Shown here one piece after another: positions 27,401 through 31,655 of a DNA stretch of 64,000 bases. The notes below the pieces were generated by a model. That model did no database searches and was not told the origin of the DNA. It worked only from the letters and a program-made list of their open reading frames with translations. Position numbers and translations under genes: made by a program. This stretch comes from Lachnospiraceae bacterium (lineage in GTDB: Bacteria > Bacillota > Clostridia > Lachnospirales > Lachnospiraceae): the NCBI GenBank assembly GCA_017622575.1, contig JAGAQU010000103.1:18083-82082 (forward strand), read 5' to 3'. The stretch's first letter is position 1. The number at the start of each line of letters is the position of its first letter.

Positions 27401-29257
27401 GATCCTGTGAAAGAATATGAAACGATCATTAATGGCTATGATGTAGAAAATGAACACATTCCTGAAAAGATCGACATTGAAGGAACCAAGACCTGGGATG
27501 ATGAGGACAATAAGTACGAAGCAAGACCTTCAAAGATTGTGATTCATCTGTATGCAGATGGCAAAGAGATCGATGAGAGTACAATTGAGCCTGATGAAAA
27601 CGGAAATTGGCCTTCATGGAAATTTGAGAACCTTGACAAATATAAAGACGGTAAGGAAATCAAGTACACCATATCTGAAGATAGGGTGACAGATTACACG
27701 GCGAAAGTGGAAGGCTATGATGTGATCAACTCCTACACACCTGACTGGACAGAAGTTACAGTTACAAAGGAGTGGGATGATGCGGATAATCAGGATGGTC
27801 TCAGACCTACAGCTATTCTTGTTCAACTTTATGAAGATAAGCTCTTTGACAAAAAAGTAGGTGATCCTGTACAGCTGGATGCAACAAATAATTGGACCTG
27901 GACATGGAAGAACCTTCCTAAGAGCAGATTCCTCGGAACGATTGATTACACTGTTAAGGAATTAGGTGCAGTTGATGCAGATGGCAATGTTACTGAATTG
28001 ACAGATTATACAAGTATAATTACGGAAACAACAGCAAATAATGTTGTCATAACCAATACGCATGTTCCTGAAACCGTAGAGCTGTCAGGTAATAAGGTAT
28101 GGAATGACGCAGATAACCAGGATGGCATAAGACCTGAAAGCATTACCATTCGTCTCTATGCAGACGGTGAGGCTTTATCGGATAAGGTTATTGTTGTAAC
28201 ACCCGATGAAAAGGGTAACTGGTCATGGAGTTTCACAGATCTTCCGAAGTACAAAACAGTAAACGGTATAACATCTGAAATTGTTTATACTATTACGGAA
28301 GATGTGGTAACCGGTTATGAGACTGAAATCAAAGAGGAAGCAGCCGAAAATGGTAAGTCGCTTATCATAACCAATACTCATAAGCCTGAAGTGATCAGTA
28401 TCAATGGAACTAAGACTTGGGATGATGCAGATAACCAGGATAACTTAAGACCTGAAAAGATTACCATTCGTCTCTTGGCAAATGGAACAGAAAAAGAGGT
28501 CAGAGAAGTAACGGAGGCAGATGGTTGGAGTTGGAGCTTTGAAGATCTTCCTAAGTTCGAGAAAGGCGTAGAAATTGTTTATAAAATTACTGAGGATGTG
28601 GTAGAAGGATATTCGACTACTATTGATGGATATGATGTTACCAACAGATATACGCCTGGAAAGACCAGTCGTACAGTTACTAAGATCTGGAATGACAATG
28701 GCAATAGAGATAACCTTCGCCCAGTTTCCATTACCGTTCAGCTGTATGCAGATGGAGTTGCTTATGGTGATCCGGTTGTGCTGAGTGCAGCCAGTGGATG
28801 GAGTTATCAATGGACAGATCTTGATGAGAAGAAGGCAGGAAAGATAATCGTATATACTGTTGCAGAAACTGTTTCAGTTGATGGTTATGTAGTAAGCTAT
28901 AGTGATGATACCTTCGTAATCACCAATACACATGTACCTAATTCTACCCCTACACCCACACCGGGAGATACACCCACACCGGGAGATACACCTACACCTG
29001 GTGATAGCACAACACCTACACCGAACACACCTACCCCTACACCTGGAGAAGTATTAGGTGCTAAGAGAGTACCGGAAGGTGGAGCAGTTCTCGGAGCAAG
29101 ACGCGGTCCTCAGTATGCAGTACTTGGTAAGCGTAGAAGACCTCAGACAGGCGACAGCATGGCACTCATCATCTGGATGCTTGCACTTGGAGCATCTGTA
29201 AGCGGTGCGGCAGTTTCACTTGCAAAGGTTAGACAGAATAAGAAACGTGAGGACTAA
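15464..29257 (+). CDS. Giant cell-wall-anchored adhesin with 32 Cna_B repeats
   Basis: A 4597-residue surface protein. Order: long basic signal peptide (1 to about 50, ending FISYADEND); acidic Glu/Thr-rich region with a Cys cluster; four related modules of about 100 residues with IEGY motifs (MucBP-like); a choice-of-anchor-A-like region (about 930-1190, ending NVHNTAETHR); a pilin isopeptide-linkage (Spy0128-like) domain; one SpaA-like domain; 32 Cna_B modules (19793-28940); a PTPTPGD linker; three VLGxxR motifs; and the sortase signal RPQTGDS with hydrophobic tail and KKRED. In Cna_B modules a Lys (SKTW), a Glu (YTVTE) and an Asn (TNTH) usually form an internal isopeptide bond; all three recur here. 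ATG 15464 has AAAAGGAG upstream. An adhesin or stalk role is inferred; the ligand is unknown. Confidence 0.93.
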   Translation: MGKFTKKVKKVLAYMLTGVYVLSKRMKRMIAILLVEVIVATNVFISYADENDDNVIVQMSVEEVEEMAAQQEESSESVDEGGSYEESYGSGEEEIITDYEEPLAENSEDDQTAGEEETATPEASETPADETLIGDDENIVAVLPQPEENPENTECICTDKCTADAFNSDCPVCSHAETAEDAEAFLTENCKGAEAAEEEVETVEQKEAEVVEVDNSVQVTAVCEAGGETIEGSESFTIDVSGTVDVLAKAPVIEGYTFADKAALESGEAVTSIKKETTEEKEESDVDGEMVVTKITKTTSMSYSDGAEWKELTDDITIVFEYTKDETDEEETAAVKFTASFVDRDGNAIEGYESKPLTFENTLDLTKAPETIEGYEYVEATIDGTVVSSINKKTETDEEGEEVTSYFYTAGGSDVEVTEDTEVTLVYEAEVKEVEITLNIVDEEGLAIEGYADTVLPEFEDELVLDDPEKAPVAVEGYAFKEASIDGAVITALTKEATDETDSSEEAVYSYSFVTKAGESVAIEEDTEITLVYEEEDVVVAVDASIVDEFGDEIAEKYTGMDISKIFDDADELVLDDPETPPVAKVQVRQSLFKVIKYTYVKATIDKEIITGLKREVTKDTAELEDKEKECIYSYTTDGETWTKIKEDTTVIFEYSDGKKSVYTYEDSKVLVTATLQHANAIPDDAEFIVTPVTPSSSDYNYDAYMEALNENADLIGDSKESSDSDAKKYTEENTLLYDIAFLAAPVDENGETVEGELVEYQPAEGMVNISFVFKQSQLSEDLGAAEAKDVSVVHLPLEDSVKEAVATTADATDISASDIKVEVVADSISLSGSTDQADFCLSDFSLVAMTVENNTPSFEKDWIKTEKGYYEFENVLTEADLAEIGGRDKIKLEYHYVDSAAETFEQSIYYDQSCALGVAGNFHIVAFGTATLGSHTNGNVLCNDLYAGSNFGTNNYKDEVSYIAGNYAQINATSASDSQNPLVVGNSNVFGTADNGNAISINGTKMDKPKVFYRDSATSEYIDLDAVEEEISGISSDLAAKSSANISQSGNNYELINPDGVGVINWKASEVPSGDINFTGFSAGHTGSIIINVDCGGGNVTLPERAYVYIDGKQQSTNEVTTFEAGKVIWNFTNCTESTITAKNMTGCIIALGATVNATQNLNGTIIAENVHNTAETHRTDFTGKTSGDSTEFSVSKSFTDNNWPDGTGYTFEFDGLNGAPTPENHRVTLTANSRGSSFGTIRFPYDSSKVGSTVSYEYEVKEIVPDTPVEGVTYDDTIYYVKVDVQYSHDEATAVSTARIISTSYKTSVDGEYQDFDRNSFVFTFKNSYLDQGSIAVTKAISGTTDTRTFYFTLKDSNGNFVSRDDSTVFKITAGTTVKIENLPFDTYTLEETDANGNAVAYDGLTFPYTVTYTSQNISINQNNQNGAATITNTYKPEKIQISGSKTWDDGNNQDGTRPESITINLLANGTKVDSKTVTESDGWAWTFTNLDKYKDGVEIRYTVTEDEVKSYTTIVNGYDVTNSYIPKTVDISGQKTWSDSDNQDGIRPSSITVNLLKNGVKTDSKIVTSENNWAYEWKDLPKYENGVEITYTVTEDAVAGYSPVYSDYDIRNEHTPGKTNISVRKDWSDSNNQDGVRPSSIEVQLKADGVAEGAPVTLNEENNWSYTWTDLAEKKAGKVIEYTVEEVRVPGGYKVVVSGDAETGYILTNSHTPETTSISGTKTWNDNNNQDGVRPSSITINLLANGTKVDSKTVTANDNWEWTFGNLDKYANGELINYTIEELVVPGYTSNITGSASAGFTVINEHTPETTSISGTKTWDDDDDRDRVRPTQIIVNLLADGQKVHEKIVTVGEDGNWSWSFDNLPKYKNVNDKGVLIQYTVTENPVKDYSTEIKGSATGGFEIINTHTPGKTSISVEKVWVDSDNQDGKRPASIQVQLYADGEPSGATVTLDETNEWKHTWSGLLEKNAGTKISYTVKEVSVPGGYTVSYEPEGTKIIITNKHDTEKTSISGSKIWTDNDDQDGLRPDSITVHLFADGVDTTKTATATKNDNWAWKFENLDKYANGQLINYTVTEDAVEGYTTVITGTAAEGYVITNTHIPEKISINGIKAWDDNDNQDGVRPETVVITLYANGENTGRTATASEATEWKWSFADLDKYANGTEIVYSVVEESIDGYVSTVTGSVKSGFTVTNKHKPGETNYTVSKYWEDGNNQDGIRPTEISVQLLADGVEYGDPVVLNAANGWTYTWDPLDEKANGRKIVYSVKEISIREGYTPSYVPVENGMNITNNHTPETTTISGAKTWDDADNQDGLRPQKIEITLYADGNVKETKDVTAADNWSWSFTNLPVYKDGQKIVYTISEKEILGYDTEVTGFDVKNTHTPEKTSVSGIKVWDDKNNQDGMRPETITVNLLADGTKVDSMTISAAEDGSWSYAFTDLDKFKDGREIVYTVTEEVTELKELGYSTSIDGTTITNSYTPGKTNHSVVKVWEDGNDQDRVRPVSIRVQLLADGVAVDGSEVTLDASNNWCHEWTDLDLKKAGQLITYTAEEIGTVTGYETSEPATANGTTTITNTHIPETIEISGLKTWDDNNDQDGIRPSEVTIVLFANGEEYRTAKATKDNGWAYSFTDLPKYQAGDEISYTISEIAVDGYKPFVTVYDVKNTHTPETTSVRGSKVWDDANNQDGIRPTSITVNLLADNEVVKSMVVKPDSDGNWTYEFTNLPKYRDGGQPIVYTVTENAVNDYSTKIEGTVIKNSYTPEKTSHSVVKVWNDNNNQDGIRPDAIEVELYADGNLVTDSKVTLNAANDWSHTWEGLDLKSNGQTITYTAKEVGEITRYTVSSTTDAKTHTTTITNSYTPEKTSVSGKKTWSDADNQDGKRPSSITIRLLADGTETNYYKVVTKADDWKWSFTELPKYRDGGHLIIYTISEDAVAEYKTSINGYDVENTHIPEETSVSGEKTWSDANNQDGVRPDSIIIHLQANGETVQSKTVTEADGWKWSFTNLPKYANGSLIIYTITEEITSSYSADVKGFDVENSYTPGKTSLSVQKVWSDANNQDGIRPATVYVQLYADGQPVEGKTAELNAANGWTYTWMNLDEKKAGKTIRYEAKETEVSGYTVSYNNETAGTTVITNTHIPEETEVEGSKSWDDNNNQDGKRPTSITINLLADGEKINSQTVTPDAEGNWNFKFTKLPKKANGKDIVYTITEEAVEGYEVSVDGYNVINSHKPEKVKVEGKKTWVDNNDAEQARPESITIRLYADSKEVDSLIVTPDENGDWKWSFTDLDKYADGKEIAYTITEDYVFDYTTEVNGYDVTNTYTPGVTSITVTKDWKDNDDQDGRRPESITVQLYESFGIFSLTRGEAVTLNTDNNWTYTWGNLPVKKQNTTVKYWVKEISRISGYETDIINGTDITITNTYETEETEVKGEKIWDDNNNQDGARPESITIRLIADQGTSYEKEAGVQTVTAGKDGKWSWSFTGLPKYRDGGVEIAYTVVEDPVADYETPVITGDAKNGFVVTNTHITEDTEYSVKKIWVDNSNQDGLRPETITVQLYADNVALDGKTAELNLENAWTYKWTELDKYHDGKLIVYTAQETEVPEGYTMSAEHIDEDAETVITNTHMPETISVSGSKTWDDADNQDGLRATSVTINLLADGTEVDEKTVTAADGWSWSFTNLPKYREGGVEIFYTITEDKVEGYTTEVKGYDVKNTHKPATVDVEGSKTWNDADNQDAKRPESIVITLLADGTPVDEMTVTEADDWSWSFTNLPKFKNVEGRATEILYTVRETVVDEYTTTYDEYDVINSYTPGETSITVTKIWDDAENQDGIRPNEIKVQLMADNTARGEEVTLNKANNWTYTWTKLPKMKQGVDIKYSVKEVKVPDGYTVVITGDSSIGYTITNSHIPETVEVEGSKTWSDADNQDGKRPESIKIWLLADGTEIDSRVVTEESGWKWSFTDLPKYKDGGKLISYTIEEDPVKEYETIINGYDVENEHIPEKIDIEGTKTWDDEDNKYEARPSKIVIHLYADGKEIDESTIEPDENGNWPSWKFENLDKYKDGKEIKYTISEDRVTDYTAKVEGYDVINSYTPDWTEVTVTKEWDDADNQDGLRPTAILVQLYEDKLFDKKVGDPVQLDATNNWTWTWKNLPKSRFLGTIDYTVKELGAVDADGNVTELTDYTSIITETTANNVVITNTHVPETVELSGNKVWNDADNQDGIRPESITIRLYADGEALSDKVIVVTPDEKGNWSWSFTDLPKYKTVNGITSEIVYTITEDVVTGYETEIKEEAAENGKSLIITNTHKPEVISINGTKTWDDADNQDNLRPEKITIRLLANGTEKEVREVTEADGWSWSFEDLPKFEKGVEIVYKITEDVVEGYSTTIDGYDVTNRYTPGKTSRTVTKIWNDNGNRDNLRPVSITVQLYADGVAYGDPVVLSAASGWSYQWTDLDEKKAGKIIVYTVAETVSVDGYVVSYSDDTFVITNTHVPNSTPTPTPGDTPTPGDTPTPGDSTTPTPNTPTPTPGEVLGAKRVPEGGAVLGARRGPQYAVLGKRRRPQTGDSMALIIWMLALGASVSGAAVSLAKVRQNKKRED
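19793..28940 (+). repeat. Array of 32 Cna_B modules in AAB higher-order order
   Basis: By eye I count 32 modules averaging about 286 bases. Type A has the pattern SGxKTWxDxxNQDG, LLADGT, WSWSFTNLPKY. Type B has SVxKVWxDxNNQDG, VQLYADG, VTLNAANNWTYTW, LDEKKAG. The order is seven AAB triplets, one AB pair (modules 22-23), then three AAB triplets. Eight of eleven B modules are preceded by a PG linker (such as TPGKTS), whereas A modules are usually preceded by a PE linker (such as TPETTS). Confidence 0.9.
28945..29050 (+). repeat. PTPTPGD linker repeat
   Basis: Tandem ACACCCACACCGGGAGAT-like units encode a PTPTPGD / TPTPGD spacer of about 35 residues between the last Cna_B module and the anchor. 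Pro/Thr-rich stretches of this kind usually span the cell wall. Confidence 0.85.
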
Positions 29258-29268
29258 GGAGTTACAAA

Positions 29269-29901
29269 ATGTATAAAAAGTTGATATTGTTGCTTGTTAC
29301 TTTAGTTTTGACAGCACAACTGACAGGATGTGGTAACAAGAAGGATCAAGAGTCAACTGATGTTGAATCAGCAGTGGATAATTCCACTGCTGATTCTGAT
29401 AATGATCAGATTGATGTGAATGAATTGCCGGCTCTACCCGGAACAGAGGATGATGAACCTACAGTGTATGAACCTGCCGATTTGTCCTGTGCATTGCCCA
29501 AAGGGTTTAAAGCACTTAGCGGTGAAGAGGGAATTTATGTTTACAAGACATATCCAAAGGATATTTCCACCATCAGTTATGTAATCTCTGAAAGTGATGA
29601 AGACATCACGCAGATGACAAAAGATGAATATAAGAAGATGATGGAAGAGGATTTTCTTGATGCCTATGGTGATGAAGTCGATGTAAAGATTCATTCTTAT
29701 GATAAGGTCAGAGTCGATAAGAGAAATGGCATCAGAATAAAGCTGGAATATGATTTCAAAGGTGTGACATATGAGCAGCTCAATTACATGATTTTTAATG
29801 GGGACGAAAGCCATATTATGTCATTTACCCAGGAAGCGGATGCTGGTTGGATGGATGATTTTGAAAAAAGCGGCGAGTCTCTCCACTTTGTGGCAAGATA
29901 A
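29269..29901 (+). CDS. Lipoprotein of unknown function, downstream of the adhesin
   Basis: A 210-residue protein with a lipoprotein signal (lipobox LTGC, Cys at about residue 21), an acidic Asp/Glu/Ser-rich linker (about 22-70), and a globular domain of about 135 residues beginning LPKGFKAL. The globular part has the alternating pattern of small PsbP/DcrB-like lipoproteins, but this is a weak impression and not a family assignment. The gene starts 11 bases after the adhesin stop behind AAGGAG and is followed by a terminator, so it is probably co-transcribed with the adhesin. It could assist export or anchoring of the giant protein; no direct evidence. Confidence 0.8.
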   Translation: MYKKLILLLVTLVLTAQLTGCGNKKDQESTDVESAVDNSTADSDNDQIDVNELPALPGTEDDEPTVYEPADLSCALPKGFKALSGEEGIYVYKTYPKDISTISYVISESDEDITQMTKDEYKKMMEEDFLDAYGDEVDVKIHSYDKVRVDKRNGIRIKLEYDFKGVTYEQLNYMIFNGDESHIMSFTQEADAGWMDDFEKSGESLHFVAR

Positions 29902-29906
29902 AACAG

Positions 29907-29936
29907 ACCTCCGGTACTTGTGCCGGAGGTTATTTT
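29907..29936 (+). terminator. Terminator of the adhesin-lipoprotein unit
   Basis: ACCTCCGG (29907-29914) pairs with CCGGAGGT (29923-29930), loop of eight, followed by TATTTT. Confidence 0.8.
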
Positions 29937-30018
29937 AAAATTAAGTATGAGTAAAAAAGTAAACCTATGGAGCGTTAACTAAAAATAGGAGAGCACTGTA
30001 AAGACCTTCAGGAGATAC

Positions 30019-30047
30019 TTGAAATTATAGACTGATTGATATAAAAT
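30019..30047 (+). promoter_or_regulatory. Promoter of the small LPXTG protein
   Basis: TTGAAA (30019-30024) within TACTTGAAA, a 17-base spacer and TAAAAT (30042-30047). The arrangement matches candidate promoter P2 of the giant adhesin. Confidence 0.55.
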
Positions 30048-30124
30048 TATTTAGCAATTGCATGAGAATTTTGTGTGATTAAGAGGAAAATCATCTTTCT
30101 GAATAATTTGTAAAGGGTATGTTT

Positions 30125-30352
30125 ATGAAGAGAATTTTTAAGAGATTAAGACAGACGATGGGACTTGTTTTTGCCTTATTGATAGAATCGATAAATGTAA
30201 TCACTTCCTATGCTTATAGTGCCGGTGTTGAACGTTCATTGCCGGATACCGGTGACAGCATGGCAATATTTATATGGATTCTGGTACTCTTTGTTGCGCT
30301 TGGCGGCATCATTACAGCAATCATAATGCTGTTCCATAATAAGAAAAAATAA
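30125..30352 (+). CDS. 75-residue LPXTG mini-protein (signal peptide plus anchor only)
   Basis: The protein has a basic N-terminus and hydrophobic signal (residues 1 to about 32), then only about ten residues, then LPDTGDSMA, a 22-residue membrane segment and a basic tail HNKKK. After signal-peptide cleavage almost nothing would remain before the sortase site. Both ends resemble the giant adhesin (signal ending ITSYAYS against FISYADE; anchor TGDSMAIFIWIL against TGDSMALIIWML). This suggests a relative that lost its passenger region, or a deliberately minimal anchored peptide. ATG 30125 is chosen because AAAGGG is seven bases upstream; the ATG at 30119 is too close to it. It has its own candidate promoter at 30019-30047. 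Confidence 0.75.
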   Translation: MKRIFKRLRQTMGLVFALLIESINVITSYAYSAGVERSLPDTGDSMAIFIWILVLFVALGGIITAIIMLFHNKKK

Positions 30353-30384
30353 TATACAATCAAAATAGAAAAAAGTGTTGCTTT

Positions 30385-30455
30385 CATTCACAGCAATCAA
30401 TTCATGGCGATTTGGTGCACGGTGCACATGAGCCACTGATTGATTGCTGTGAATG
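30385..30455 (+). repeat. 71-base extended palindrome between convergent genes
   Basis: Seventeen-base perfect arms (CATTCACAGCAATCAAT at 30385-30401, its complement at 30439-30455) enclose a 37-base loop that itself contains GTGCACGGTGCAC and TGGC/GCCA pairs. There is no adjacent T run on either strand, so it is not a classical terminator. It may be a dispersed extragenic palindrome. Confidence 0.75.
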
Positions 30456-30465
30456 GATAACAAGA

Positions 30466-31620
30466 TTAGTTATTTGATTCCATATCCTCACCCTTCATTG
30501 CAGTTCTCACATTGATCCCATTGACCTCAACCTGATCATTAATCTCAATCACCAGACATCTTTTTCCGTCCACGATCATAGTATTGACCAGATCTGCCCT
30601 TTCCGGATTAACCTTAACCACCACATCAGGTGTTTTTACCTCAAAGGAGCGTGTGCTTGCCACATTGCTTACAAAGAGAGCAGTATTTTCACCGGCGGAA
30701 GCATCGTAAAGCTTGTCAAAGTCGGCCATCTTTTCTTCGGGAGCACCGCTTTTTTCAAGGAGATTTTTGACCTCCTTCTTATCGAGAGTTAAAGGCTCAG
30801 GAATTTCCTTGTGTTCTTCGATCATTTCCGTCAGATTCTCGTGAATATTTTTAATGACCTCATATTCGCAGTCATCGCCCAGAGTCTCCTCAATGATGGC
30901 CTGGAAAGTCTCTTTTTGACCGCCTGATGAAAGAGGAAGAGAGCAACCAAGGATTCCCTCTACGAACTCTGCATGAGGTTCTTCCGGATTCTTGTTAAAA
31001 AACAGCGTGCTGTGGATATCCGTACATCTGTCGTTGAAGGCCGGAAACAGAAAACCTGTTTCCGGCATGTTTACCACCCAGTCTCTGACGCGATTATGGA
31101 ACTTGTTTGTTTCATTATCGTAGCTTAATCCGGGCTTTGACAGGGCAACGGGACAGATACAGCACATAATGTACTCAAATACCGTATCGGAAGCGTCATC
31201 CATGGTAAGTCCGTCTGTGGTTTTCCCCGGAACATCATAGGCATCATGGATCAGCAGAATCAGATAATTGCCCACAAACTCATAGGATTCTATAATGCGA
31301 TCGTAAAATTCCTCCAAAAGGGCATCATCCTTTAATTTGCTGTCGCGAAGGCGGAGCAGCAATTCCTGTGTGCCGCCTTCCTGCTCGGAGGCCAAAGGAA
31401 ACTCCAGATTTAAAAGATTTTTTCCGATACTTCCCGAAAGATTTTTTCGAAGAAGTTCAAAATACTTGAAGATTTCCTCTTCCGGAAGAGAAAGGAAGGC
31501 TTCCTTAAATTCTGTTTTCTTATTTTTCTCGCCGTCCACATAGCAGCCGCAGATCCTGGTGATAGAGCAGTTGCTTGGAGTAAAAAGGCGTTTGATTTCA
31601 TTGATTTCCTGTTTGATCAT
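30466..31620 (-). CDS. DUF4317 family protein
   Basis: A 384-residue soluble protein without signal or membrane segments. Sequence features such as RITRICGCYVDGEKNKK near the start and DRCTDIHSTLFFNKN in the middle match the DUF4317 family as I recall it in Lachnospiraceae; its function is not known. The extreme C-terminus is Met/Asp/Glu-rich. It lies about 35 bases downstream of the large activase gene on the same strand and may be co-transcribed with it. ATG 31620 is preceded by GAGAGGGG. The convergent side carries the 71-base palindrome. Confidence 0.85.
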   Translation of the reverse strand: MIKQEINEIKRLFTPSNCSITRICGCYVDGEKNKKTEFKEAFLSLPEEEIFKYFELLRKNLSGSIGKNLLNLEFPLASEQEGGTQELLLRLRDSKLKDDALLEEFYDRIIESYEFVGNYLILLIHDAYDVPGKTTDGLTMDDASDTVFEYIMCCICPVALSKPGLSYDNETNKFHNRVRDWVVNMPETGFLFPAFNDRCTDIHSTLFFNKNPEEPHAEFVEGILGCSLPLSSGGQKETFQAIIEETLGDDCEYEVIKNIHENLTEMIEEHKEIPEPLTLDKKEVKNLLEKSGAPEEKMADFDKLYDASAGENTALFVSNVASTRSFEVKTPDVVVKVNPERADLVNTMIVDGKRCLVIEINDQVEVNGINVRTAMKGEDMESNN

Positions 31621-31655
31621 TTTGTTTCCCCTCTCTTGGTGGCTTTAATCAAAAT

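Noticed and set aside
19793..28940. CRISPR-like or satellite repeat array
   Set aside because: The repeats are about 286 bases, diverged, in frame and encode Cna_B domains; there are no short identical repeats with spacers.
30385..30455. Bidirectional terminator between convergent genes
   Set aside because: No T run follows either arm; kept as an unexplained palindrome instead.
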